A DNA stretch of 64,000 nt from a virus. A model generated the notes under the pieces. That model saw only the letters and a list, made by a program, of their open reading frames with translations. It was not told the DNA's origin and ran no database searches. Position 1 is the stretch's first letter, and every line of letters starts with the position of its first letter. The stretch spans positions 1 to 64,000 of IMG/VR virus record IMGVR_UViG_3300009527_000006; one strand, given 5' to 3'. Shown here one piece after another: positions 26,249 through 34,870 of this stretch. The position numbers and the translations under genes are program-made.

Positions 26249-27229
26249 TCCTTTGCCTTTAGTATAAACATGTTTCAGAACAGAATCTGGGTCTATATGA
26301 TCCAGATTCTTTTTTACACAATAATCATTGAAATCTTTATATTCAGAATATTCATTTTCCCATATAAAAACATCTTCCCCAGCTTTTAAGGTTTCTACTA
26401 TTTTTTTCTTAACATGATCGGATTCTTTTTTATAATTATCAAAAACCCACACTTTTTTATGAAAAGGGTGCTTCGCTTGAAGTTTATCAAATTGATAATC
26501 AGTAAAATTCAATCCTCCTATAGCAATAGAATTTTTAAGAAACATGGCATCTATTTCTCCTTCTAAAATAAAAACATATGGAAGAGAAATGTCTAATTTA
26601 TTAAGATTGAATATTTCTCTTTCCGCATTAAATTTTGCTAGATATTTAGGTCTATCATCCTTTGGTAAAAATGTTCTACTTGTATAAAATATTATTTTAT
26701 TTTTGTCATCTGTATATGGTATCAACAATCTGTTACTATGGTAACGATCATTTACACAATAGTAAAGGCTATTGGGTGAGTATGTAGCGGTGTCTATTTT
26801 TCTATTTTTAATATATGATGCCAATCTAATTAAGTTTCGGTCTTCACTATAATAGGATAATTGCGTCTCATTTGATAAATTGACCGTCTCTCCGGGTAGA
26901 TCTGGAACAGTCGGGACAAATTTTTCACAGTCAGCAGTTAAATCTAAAAATGTCTGAGTAGTATATCCATTATTATGAATGTCCTCTAGTATTTCATTAT
27001 ATGTTAAACCACAAACCTGTTTTATCCAAAAATAAGGTGTCCAAGATCTAGAACAATTATGACAATAAAAATAATCTTCTTTCAATAAATAGAACATTCT
27101 CTTTTTCTTCCCCCACGAATTTCCTTCTCGACATACCGGACAGCATCCATTAATACTATCACGATTAATAGTAACATTACACGAATAGGTGAAAATCTTG
27201 CTTTCGATATATTTTTGAGGAATATCCAT
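26234..27229 (-). CDS. 61: DNA primase (T4 gp61 type)
   Basis: A 331-residue primase (T4 gp61: 342). A zinc ribbon is formed by CPVC (Cys30, Cys33) and CHNC (Cys56, Cys59). The catalytic TOPRIM region has FILEGEIDAMFL near residue 215 and the acidic VFDNYKKESD segment about 45 residues later. It makes RNA primers for lagging-strand synthesis with the gp41-like helicase encoded at 55135-56490. Unusually it sits alone among virion genes, about 28 kb from the other replication genes. Confidence 0.85.
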   Translation of the reverse strand: MDIPQKYIESKIFTYSCNVTINRDSINGCCPVCREGNSWGKKKRMFYLLKEDYFYCHNCSRSWTPYFWIKQVCGLTYNEILEDIHNNGYTTQTFLDLTADCEKFVPTVPDLPGETVNLSNETQLSYYSEDRNLIRLASYIKNRKIDTATYSPNSLYYCVNDRYHSNRLLIPYTDDKNKIIFYTSRTFLPKDDRPKYLAKFNAEREIFNLNKLDISLPYVFILEGEIDAMFLKNSIAIGGLNFTDYQFDKLQAKHPFHKKVWVFDNYKKESDHVKKKIVETLKAGEDVFIWENEYSEYKDFNDYCVKKNLDHIDPDSVLKHVYTKGKGLLRL

Positions 27230-27231
27230 TC

Positions 27232-27239
27232 AATAAATA
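27232..27239 (+). promoter_or_regulatory. Late promoter
   Basis: AATAAATA, 5 nt before the ATG at 27245; it selects this start over an earlier in-frame ATG at 27215. Confidence 0.65.
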
Positions 27240-27244
27240 AGAAT

Positions 27245-27637
27245 ATGACAGAAAAGTTTGATAGGCTTATACTAGAAATACTAGAACAAAGACGTAAATC
27301 TAAATCAAGATACGACAACAAAAGCGGTCTTTCAAGTGATCCTAGAAATTTTCGCGGAATGAGTCAATTTTCTCCAAGCCAAAGAACAAAATTAGGAAAT
27401 ACCCAGTATATAGGAAATACAATTCAGCCAAGAACCAATACTTCTAAAAAAAGTTCTGATGAAATTCATATCGCTAGAGGAATAGGTAGTTATGTAAATC
27501 TTGACCAAGATTCTAATAGAGCAGAGGGATCTAAAATAAATTCTAAACAAAATACAGAAATACAAAGAAATTTCGGAAATGGGAGATATAGAATAGGACC
27601 GAAAAACAAATATAAAATAGAACGAGATGAGCATTAG
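27245..27637 (+). CDS. Unknown basic late protein
   Basis: A 130-residue, basic, Asn/Ser/Arg-rich protein, probably partly disordered, with a helical N terminus (MTEKFDRLILEILEQRRKSK). It overlaps the next gene by 11 nt and begins the baseplate operon. No family recognised. Confidence 0.6.
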   Translation: MTEKFDRLILEILEQRRKSKSRYDNKSGLSSDPRNFRGMSQFSPSQRTKLGNTQYIGNTIQPRTNTSKKSSDEIHIARGIGSYVNLDQDSNRAEGSKINSKQNTEIQRNFGNGRYRIGPKNKYKIERDEH

Positions 27638-28385
27638 TATTAACATTCCTACAAATTGCGGAAATATTGGCCAGAAATTCTTTTCTAGACCAGAAATACC
27701 ATCATGCCCTGCTGACATTACTCACGGTCATATTCCATTTGTTCATCGTTTATTTTGTGAATGGTCATATACTCCACTGTTAGATTTCTCTTGGGTAATT
27801 GTTATAGAGGCACATAATAAAGATTATCTTCTTGGGAGGCTTAATTCTTCTATGAAAAAATTAGAAGGGTCAGAATGGGGAATAGGAAGAATAGTAACTG
27901 ATACTTGGACCGAACAAACGCAAGAAACTGTTGGTTGCATATTTGCACAAGCTGTAGAAATACCCGGAGAAAAAGCGGACATAGATTATGCCGGAATTTC
28001 TACAGGAGGTAAAAGAGGATTTATTAATGCACCATTTTCAAAGGGAAGACAGAATTTTTCTAACTTACAAATAATGTTTTTAGATACTAATCAATCCTTT
28101 ACTGATGGTGTTTTGCGTCCATGGACAATATTAGCAATGCATGAAGGTCTATTAGCTAGACCGAAAGATAAATCTATTAAGGCTGATATTCATGTATATC
28201 AATTAGCAAAAGCAGGAACCACTACTCCAAATGTAATTACTAAATCGTGGACTTATAGAAATTGTGTTCCTGTTGAAATATCCAAAGATGATCTTAAATA
28301 TGATGGAACCTCTATAATAAAAAGACAGGCATATTTTACCTATACAACATATGACCTTAACCAAGAGCCTCAATCATCTTGTTAA
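27627..28385 (+). CDS. Baseplate tube-like protein (gp54-like candidate)
   Basis: A 252-residue protein whose second half has strand patterns of the tail-tube fold (IMFLDTNQSFTDGVLRPW, then DIHVYQLAKAG and WTYRNCVPVEIS). T4 gp54 starts tube assembly on the baseplate and shares this fold with gp19. Position immediately before two gp26-like genes and the rest of the baseplate set fits. Another tube-fold hub protein is possible. Its stop overlaps the next start (TAATG). Confidence 0.55.
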   Translation: MSISINIPTNCGNIGQKFFSRPEIPSCPADITHGHIPFVHRLFCEWSYTPLLDFSWVIVIEAHNKDYLLGRLNSSMKKLEGSEWGIGRIVTDTWTEQTQETVGCIFAQAVEIPGEKADIDYAGISTGGKRGFINAPFSKGRQNFSNLQIMFLDTNQSFTDGVLRPWTILAMHEGLLARPKDKSIKADIHVYQLAKAGTTTPNVITKSWTYRNCVPVEISKDDLKYDGTSIIKRQAYFTYTTYDLNQEPQSSC

Positions 28386-29332
28386 TGAAAAAAAGTAACT
28401 ACCCTATATGGATACCTTCTCTTCAAAAAGAACTCTATTTTAAAGAAGTAGATAGCGACCAACATAGACGCATTCTTAAAATAATAAATGATCTTAGAGA
28501 CAACGAATTTTCAGACTTATTAAACGAAATAATAAAAGAAAATATAGAAGATGATAAATTCTATAAAAATTTGACAGTACTAGACCGATTTATCATAATT
28601 TTATATTCTAGAATGTATAGCTTTGGAGATAAGATACGATTAGAAAAGACTTGTCAGAAATGTGGCGGAAAGCATGTCATTCAAATAGAACTTCCTAAAA
28701 TAATAGATTCTCTTACACCATACATAGATCGTAAATTCAATAAAACCTTGTATATAGACGATTGTTATACTATAGAAGCAGACCTTCCTAATATACGTCA
28801 TTCAGATACAATTAAGAAAGGTTTTTCTAACATATCCCAACATATAGACGTTAACCAAAATAGATTTTACAGCTCATTTATCAAAAATATAAAAATTCAT
28901 GATAAAATTTTTGAATCACTATCATTAAGATTGGATGAAATGACAGAAGTGATGAACTGCTTACCATCTGCTGTAGCGGATAATTTATATAAAAATTTTA
29001 TAAAAGATATTACAAATTTATTTTCAGAATTGGTTATTGTTGATGCTGCATGTCCTACTACATCATGTGCCGAAAAATATCAAGTATCTATGAGATTGGA
29101 CGATCTTAATACTGTATGTAGAATACTTTTTTCGGACGATAATCTAGAAACCTTTTTCATGAATATCTACAACCTATCATCAGCAGCTCACATACCACCA
29201 AATTTTCTACTAAATCTATCTCCATTAGAAGTCAGTATGTTTACTAATTTTCTGAGACAGGAAAATAAACAAAGACATAAGAATGCCGGACATGATAAGA
29301 ATTTATTTGAAGGTCCGTCAGAATTTTCTTAA
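28385..29332 (+). CDS. Baseplate hub assembly protein, gp26-like
   Basis: A 315-residue protein with the pattern of T4-like gp26 and relatives: a short N-terminal strand region, YFKEVDSDQHRRILK near residue 20, LDRFIIILYSRMYSFGDKI near 65 and a CQKCGG pair near 90 that could bind zinc. These proteins help assemble the baseplate hub. ATG at 28385 overlaps the previous stop. The next gene appears to be a diverged paralogue. Confidence 0.6.
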   Translation: MKKSNYPIWIPSLQKELYFKEVDSDQHRRILKIINDLRDNEFSDLLNEIIKENIEDDKFYKNLTVLDRFIIILYSRMYSFGDKIRLEKTCQKCGGKHVIQIELPKIIDSLTPYIDRKFNKTLYIDDCYTIEADLPNIRHSDTIKKGFSNISQHIDVNQNRFYSSFIKNIKIHDKIFESLSLRLDEMTEVMNCLPSAVADNLYKNFIKDITNLFSELVIVDAACPTTSCAEKYQVSMRLDDLNTVCRILFSDDNLETFFMNIYNLSSAAHIPPNFLLNLSPLEVSMFTNFLRQENKQRHKNAGHDKNLFEGPSEFS

Positions 29333-29341
29333 ATATCACAA

Positions 29342-30157
29342 ATGGACGAACCTATTACTAATATAAATGAAGTATTGAATTTAATTCATATAGCTAATAA
29401 AAAGCTAGAGCAAGAATTTACAGTTCCTAGCACCGGGGAAAAAATATTACTGAAACCATTAACTGCTCTTCACACCAAAGATATTACAAAAAGTTCGGTA
29501 GATGGGAATTTTATTCAAAATCAATTTAATATAGAATTTTTCAAAATACTGCACAATATAATCGTAGGAGATAAAGAAGTAGTGCATAGAATTAATACTG
29601 TCGATAAGATTGCTTTGATCTTATTTTTGCGTATGCATAATATCAGTAAAAGAATAAAGGTAAGTTATAGTTCAGACAATTCTGACGAAAATCAAGAAAC
29701 TTTTGAAATGGATATTGAGAAAATTCTTTCAAAATTCTATAAAAATAAAAAAGAGTTCAAATCAATACTAACCAATGATGATTATTCTATAGTATTAGAT
29801 TTGCCTACAGTATCCGAAGAATATATTTTTGATACTAGCTTACACGCTAACCATATTAGTAAATTTGATCGAAACAAGCAGGATAATGCAAAAAATATGA
29901 TAGGAACATTATTTTTATACACATTAGCGTCTTATATCAAAGAATTACTTCTTCCCACTTCGCATGTTCCTCTTAAACAGATGTCGGTCGATTCTCGTAT
30001 CAAAATAGTGGAGAATTTGAGTGCAGATAAAATAACTAAAGTATTAGAAACTATTGATAAAGATTATGGAGAGAGAATTTCTGAATTATTAACTGTTGAA
30101 ACAAAGAATAAAAAAGGAAAAATAGAAATAACTCCTTTACTACTTCTTGCAAGTTAA
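29342..30157 (+). CDS. Second gp26-like baseplate hub protein (paralogue)
   Basis: A 271-residue protein with the same layout as its neighbour: LLKPLTALHTKDITK, then VDKIALILFLRMHNISKRIK aligned with LDRFIIILYSRMYSFGDKI, but without the Cys pair. Gene duplication followed by divergence is the simplest reading. It ends the operon at a strong terminator. Confidence 0.55.
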   Translation: MDEPITNINEVLNLIHIANKKLEQEFTVPSTGEKILLKPLTALHTKDITKSSVDGNFIQNQFNIEFFKILHNIIVGDKEVVHRINTVDKIALILFLRMHNISKRIKVSYSSDNSDENQETFEMDIEKILSKFYKNKKEFKSILTNDDYSIVLDLPTVSEEYIFDTSLHANHISKFDRNKQDNAKNMIGTLFLYTLASYIKELLLPTSHVPLKQMSVDSRIKIVENLSADKITKVLETIDKDYGERISELLTVETKNKKGKIEITPLLLLAS

Positions 30158-30166
30158 TTTGAAACA

Positions 30167-30200
30167 TAAAAAACCCGGATAATTATCCGGGTTTTTTATA
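30167..30200. terminator. Bidirectional terminator
   Basis: AAAAAACCCGGATAATTATCCGGGTTTTTT, a near-perfect palindrome between convergent units. Confidence 0.9.
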
Positions 30201-30208
30201 AAACATTG

Positions 30209-31111
30209 TTATCTAGTCATAATGTAAACTTTTGCTACAGAAGAATATAAATCGTCAATATCATTTGTACGAGAAGTATTATCACCGTCTAAATCTTCAT
30301 TGTCTGACATAAACATTGCATTACCATAACGTCCTTCAATTCTTTTGATAAAATGGTCTACTTTACGTTCTTCCTCATCAGTTAATCCACTATAATCACC
30401 ATCTATTAAAGCAGATAGTGCCCATGTAGGAACTGTGAAATCTACTGTCGAGGAATCAGTGTCCTCTGGTTCATGAGATTCTTGGACAGGCTGATTTTGT
30501 TGAGGTTGCTGCTGATTTTGTTGCGACTGTTGAGCGGTATTAGCACTATTACCAGCCATATCATATATAAATTGTTTAATTTTTGCAGTAATATCTTGTG
30601 GATTGGCAAATGGCATACCCAACTTAGTAAAATCATTTACAATAGTTTGTGAAACAGAGTTAATGTAGCTCTCAATTTTAGCATTATTCGGCATTGTTTT
30701 AGCTTGTTGTATTTTTTGATTACCTTGCTGCTGTAATGCTTGGCCTCTTTGAGAGAGCGTATTGTTAGAGCCATCTATATTTGTTCCATATACAGAATTA
30801 GCCGCATTAGCAGCTTTATTTGCCAGATTACCAGCAGCATTATAAGCACTGCCTTTCAATTTATCTACCATTCCCCCGGCTGCTTGTTTTGCACCCTGAT
30901 ATGCCCCCTTTGCTTGGCCAAATCGGGATTTCATTCGATCAAACATTCCTTCCTCAACCAATCTTTTTTTAGTAATAGAGTCACAGCTCTCAAGCAATTT
31001 AAGCACTTCGGCAAAATCTCCGCGTTTTTCTGCAAGAGCTATTTTATCATAATTGGTAGAAAATTTAGCGGTACTTTCTACGCACAACATAGTTAATTCA
31101 TCGTATCTCAT
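30209..31111 (-). CDS. Unknown late protein with Gln-rich linker
   Basis: A 300-residue protein. Residues 55-110 are Ala/Gly/Lys-rich helices (GAYQGAKQAAGG), residues about 195-215 are a Gln/Asn linker, and the C-terminal 90 residues are acidic (TDEEERKVDHFIKRIEGRYG). It has its own late promoter and is divergent from the tape-measure candidate. Virion-associated by context; no family recognised. Confidence 0.6.
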   Translation of the reverse strand: MRYDELTMLCVESTAKFSTNYDKIALAEKRGDFAEVLKLLESCDSITKKRLVEEGMFDRMKSRFGQAKGAYQGAKQAAGGMVDKLKGSAYNAAGNLANKAANAANSVYGTNIDGSNNTLSQRGQALQQQGNQKIQQAKTMPNNAKIESYINSVSQTIVNDFTKLGMPFANPQDITAKIKQFIYDMAGNSANTAQQSQQNQQQPQQNQPVQESHEPEDTDSSTVDFTVPTWALSALIDGDYSGLTDEEERKVDHFIKRIEGRYGNAMFMSDNEDLDGDNTSRTNDIDDLYSSVAKVYIMTR

Positions 31112-31117
31112 TTATAT

Positions 31118-31124
31118 TATTTAG
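31118..31124 (-). promoter_or_regulatory. Late promoter, minus strand of a divergent pair
   Basis: CTAAATA on the minus strand, 6 nt before the start at 31111; only 4 nt from the plus-strand late promoter. Confidence 0.7.
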
Positions 31125-31128
31125 CATA

Positions 31129-31135
31129 ATAAATA
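31129..31135 (+). promoter_or_regulatory. Late promoter, plus strand of a divergent pair
   Basis: ATAAATA, 6 nt before the ATG at 31142. Confidence 0.7.
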
Positions 31136-31141
31136 ATATAA

Positions 31142-33475
31142 ATGGCTTCCTCATTCAAAGACTTCTTTATTGCAGTAGACAAATATCTTCAATCTAACGG
31201 AAAGGGAAGTGGAGGTAATACTATTGCACAGAAAATAAACAATCTTTTTGATAATACTAAATCACCTTTGTCTCTGAAAAGCGGCAGTGTTTTAGAAAAA
31301 CTTTATCTTAATATGAATAGCTTTGCTGATAGCATAGCATTAAATGAAATAATAATAAATGATTTGGGAAAAGATATTATTAATACTGGAGTTTCTAAAA
31401 ACTTCACAAAAATTAATACAGGAATAGGTAAATTTATCAGGAGTATGGATGCCATGTCTTCTGCGGCAGGCAATGTTACTTCTAAATTATCAGCATTTAA
31501 AATAAAAGGTCTTAATACCAGACCTGCAATTTCTGGAGCAGGAATAGCAGATGCATTTTCTAGCAGATTTACATCAACCAGAATAGATACTAATACTCGT
31601 AATGGGGTTCGTTACAGTCGTGCATTAGATGTAAATTTAAGTAAAAATAGCATAACAAACTTTCTTAATGAATGGACTATACGAAGCATCTATATCGGTA
31701 AAAATATTCCAATGCAAGTATCTATTCATAATATAGATGAAATTATTGCTCGCTGGACTAATCGACTTTCAACAGAAAAACTGCAAACACAGAACCCTAA
31801 TGGAACTTTAGATACTAAAAATCTTTTGAATGTAAGAATAATGGGATTGTCAGATGAAGTATCAAAATCAATCCGTCAATTATCTGGAAAATCTAACAAA
31901 GACTCTGAAAATTCAGGGGGATTGTTTGGCAGAATTTTCGGAACATTTGCTAGCGGAATCGCACTGTTTGGAACTCTGGCAGGATTAAATTATCTACTCA
32001 ATAATACTCCAGTAGGAGGGATGATTAAAAATTTCTTATGGGCAGGAATAGATTTGGTATGGGAAAATAGAGAACCTATTGGTGAATTTTTATATGAGCA
32101 AATAAATGGAGTATATAATTTAGTTACAGGTTACTTCAAAAATCTTTTCAATTTATTAGGTCTTAAAGACAGATTAGGAAAAGAAGGTGAAGGAACTGCG
32201 GTTTTTTTGACTAGATTAGCCCATAAAATCATAGGATTCTTTGATACTAAATTTCTTGGAGGATTGGGAGGAAAAATAGCTAATTCTGTAAAAAGTATAG
32301 CAAAATTACCCGAAACTATTCTTCAGAAAATTGGAGGATTTTTAATGGGGGACCAGATTAAACAAGGTCTGGATACTGTAATGAAAGAATTTTCTAAATC
32401 TTGGAATGTTAAAAATTTAATAACAGGAACAAAAACTCTGTTCAAAGGCGCTGGACTCACCAAAATAGCCGGATATGCCCTATCTCTTGTGGGAAAAGTG
32501 ACAAAGTTATTAAAATTTATACCCGGATTAGGAGCTATTATATCATTTTATTCAGCTTATCAAAGATTTTCAGCAGGTGATTATGTAGGAGGGCTTATTG
32601 AGCTTGGAGGAGCTATTCCGGTAGTCGGCTGGGGATTCATGGCTCTTAATATGTATCTTGATGCCGCAAAGAGTGAAGAAAAAAAATCTTGGAATGCTTC
32701 AATAGGCGATTTCTTAGGAAAGGCTGGTGATTGGATCATGAAAAACGTCAAAAATATTCCATTAATAGGGGGTTTAGTTGACATAGGAGTAGGAATTTAT
32801 GATATAATTAAGGGAGATTATAAGAAAGGTTTTGAAGAAATTTTCAACGGACTTTTCAGAATAACTCCTTTTGGATGGATAGCAGAAGCATATTCTGCTA
32901 TCACCGCTATTACAGAAAATTCCGATGATTCTTCTTCAAAAAACATACTTCCTAACAAAGGAAATTCTATTCCTATAGTTCAATCTATTATGGAATTTTT
33001 TACAAAACCAATTGATGCCTTTGTAGGATTTATAAAAGAATTATCTAATTCGGTTATAGGAAAACTAGCATCTATGGGAAAATCTGGTATTTTAGATACT
33101 CTTTGGAATTTCTCTATGCCGGGAATGGCATATAATGCGGTCAAAAAAAATTCTAATTCTACTTCTTTAGACGTAAAATCTAAAGAACTAATTAGAGGCG
33201 TTGCTGCTACTTCTGAAAAAACTGCTGCGGTTAAAGAGGATAGCAACAATATAATATATGCAGAACTAGAGAAAACAAGAAGTAGTATTGACGAAATGAA
33301 AGTTTTATTAGAGATGTATCTAAAAACTTCTATAGAGGGGATAGCAGGCATGGTAGATGCGTCTCTCAGAGGCTCACAATTAGTATCAGATACAATAGTA
33401 AAGACTACCCAAAATAATCAAAGACCTGTTGATACGAGCATATCAGAATTCCGTAGAAATATAGATCGTAAATAA
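31142..33475 (+). CDS. Tail tape-measure-like protein
   Basis: A 777-residue protein with a helical N terminus, several Gly-rich hydrophobic stretches in the middle (GRIFGTFASGIALFGTLAG, LLKFIPGLGAIISFYSAYQ, GLIELGGAIPVVGWGF) and a helical C terminus. Membrane-active segments within a long helical tail protein are typical of tape measures such as T4 gp29 (590 residues). Position between hub genes and the gp48-like gene matches T4 order (29-48). It would set tail length and help DNA cross the host membrane. Confidence 0.6.
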   Translation: MASSFKDFFIAVDKYLQSNGKGSGGNTIAQKINNLFDNTKSPLSLKSGSVLEKLYLNMNSFADSIALNEIIINDLGKDIINTGVSKNFTKINTGIGKFIRSMDAMSSAAGNVTSKLSAFKIKGLNTRPAISGAGIADAFSSRFTSTRIDTNTRNGVRYSRALDVNLSKNSITNFLNEWTIRSIYIGKNIPMQVSIHNIDEIIARWTNRLSTEKLQTQNPNGTLDTKNLLNVRIMGLSDEVSKSIRQLSGKSNKDSENSGGLFGRIFGTFASGIALFGTLAGLNYLLNNTPVGGMIKNFLWAGIDLVWENREPIGEFLYEQINGVYNLVTGYFKNLFNLLGLKDRLGKEGEGTAVFLTRLAHKIIGFFDTKFLGGLGGKIANSVKSIAKLPETILQKIGGFLMGDQIKQGLDTVMKEFSKSWNVKNLITGTKTLFKGAGLTKIAGYALSLVGKVTKLLKFIPGLGAIISFYSAYQRFSAGDYVGGLIELGGAIPVVGWGFMALNMYLDAAKSEEKKSWNASIGDFLGKAGDWIMKNVKNIPLIGGLVDIGVGIYDIIKGDYKKGFEEIFNGLFRITPFGWIAEAYSAITAITENSDDSSSKNILPNKGNSIPIVQSIMEFFTKPIDAFVGFIKELSNSVIGKLASMGKSGILDTLWNFSMPGMAYNAVKKNSNSTSLDVKSKELIRGVAATSEKTAAVKEDSNNIIYAELEKTRSSIDEMKVLLEMYLKTSIEGIAGMVDASLRGSQLVSDTIVKTTQNNQRPVDTSISEFRRNIDRK
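33469..33474 (+). promoter_or_regulatory. Late promoter
   Basis: TAAATA at the end of the preceding gene, 6 nt before the ATG at 33481. Confidence 0.5.
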
Positions 33476-33480
33476 TATAA

Positions 33481-34551
33481 ATGACTGTTAGATATAAAAT
33501 TTCGGACAAATCTTCTAAATTTCTAATTCCTGATAGTAATGGAGGAAATATAGATGTCACTCAAATGGCATGGACTGTCACGCCAAAGAGCGGTAGAACT
33601 GAAATACCCAGCGCAACACTGATAGAGTATCAACAATCCGCAGGACAACTAATTTCATCTATAGCAAATTATACCAAAGCCGGAATAGACTTTTTTGCCG
33701 GAACATCTGAAGATAGTAGAAACAATGCTTATCTACACAAATACTTCGCAAATCCTACTGGGTTTGTTTATAAAATTCCATTCTTTTCTGAAACAAAATA
33801 TTCTAAAACAAATGATTTTGGTGGAGATGATAAAGATAGCATATCATCTATACTGAGTGGAATAACTGGCACAGGCGGTTCGTCTAATAAATATTCAAAT
33901 ATTTTATCTACTCTATCAGTTGCAAAAACAATAGTGCAGTCATCCATGGCTTCAAAATTAAATTTTGAAAATCCGCAACATTGGACATCATCATCAGTTC
34001 CATCAATAAAAATTACTTGGGATTTGCATAATACAGGTTCGGTGGAAGATATAGTCAATAACAGAAATCTAGCATATATTCTTAACTATCAAAATAGTCC
34101 GTCAAGAAAAAATGCCATTTTAATGGACCCTCCAGTAATATATACTCTTCACATTCCTGATTGCGTTCACATGCCTGCATGTTTTGTAGATTCATTGGAA
34201 ATAACTAATTTAGGAAATACCTGGGAAAAGGTTCTTCCTAATTCTGGAAGTAATGAAAAAAGAATAATTCCCGAAGCATACCGTTTTAATATAAGTTTCA
34301 AGTCTTTACTAATGGATACTAGAAATATGCAAACTGGCATGGATGATGGCAAATTTCCTTCAGCAATAACAGATTCAAAATTACTAGAAGATTTCGCAAA
34401 TGTTTTATCCGAATTAGAAGCTACTAAGAACGAAGATATTAAAAATAGGGCACTATCTTTAGCAAATAGATTATCATCAGAATTAGGTTTTCCATTAACC
34501 CCTCTAATCAACACTGTCAATCAGACCGCAGTAAATCAACCGACTCCATAA
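33481..34551 (+). CDS. 48: Baseplate tube cap protein (T4 gp48 type)
   Basis: A 356-residue protein immediately after the tape-measure candidate, as gp48 in T4 (364 residues). GFVYKIPFFSE near residue 95, an IKITWDLHNTG strand near 175 and the ending YTLHIPDCVHMPACFVDSLEI are compatible with gp48-like baseplate proteins, which cap the hub and start tube growth. The call leans on length and order as well as sequence. Confidence 0.55.
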   Translation: MTVRYKISDKSSKFLIPDSNGGNIDVTQMAWTVTPKSGRTEIPSATLIEYQQSAGQLISSIANYTKAGIDFFAGTSEDSRNNAYLHKYFANPTGFVYKIPFFSETKYSKTNDFGGDDKDSISSILSGITGTGGSSNKYSNILSTLSVAKTIVQSSMASKLNFENPQHWTSSSVPSIKITWDLHNTGSVEDIVNNRNLAYILNYQNSPSRKNAILMDPPVIYTLHIPDCVHMPACFVDSLEITNLGNTWEKVLPNSGSNEKRIIPEAYRFNISFKSLLMDTRNMQTGMDDGKFPSAITDSKLLEDFANVLSELEATKNEDIKNRALSLANRLSSELGFPLTPLINTVNQTAVNQPTP

Positions 34552-34555
34552 ATTT

Positions 34556-34870
34556 ATGCAAAAACTTCCAACAGATTACTCTAAATTATTTGATATTCAT
34601 ACTGATTCAAACGGATTAGGATTTTTGAATTTATATGATTCTATAATAATAGGTGATAATATTAATCCTGATTTTTACTCCGATTATTATTTTTCTGATG
34701 GTGATGATTTCTATTCTCTTGCTAATAAATTCTACGAAAATCATAGATTGTGGTGGATAATTCTTCTAGTGAATAGAATAGACAATCCTTTTGAATTTAC
34801 AGGTGGACTTATTAAAATTCCTAACCAATCTCTCATAAACATCATATTAGATGCCTTAAATAATAAATAA
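34556..34870 (+). CDS. 53: Baseplate wedge protein, gp53-like
   Basis: A 104-residue protein with the LysM-like core seen in T4 gp53: DDFYSLANKFYENHRLWWIILLVN followed by NPF and a Gly-rich turn leading to an IPN strand. gp53 links the baseplate wedges to the hub. It is about half the T4 length (196) and keeps only this core. Its last base overlaps the next start codon. Confidence 0.7.
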   Translation: MQKLPTDYSKLFDIHTDSNGLGFLNLYDSIIIGDNINPDFYSDYYFSDGDDFYSLANKFYENHRLWWIILLVNRIDNPFEFTGGLIKIPNQSLINIILDALNNK

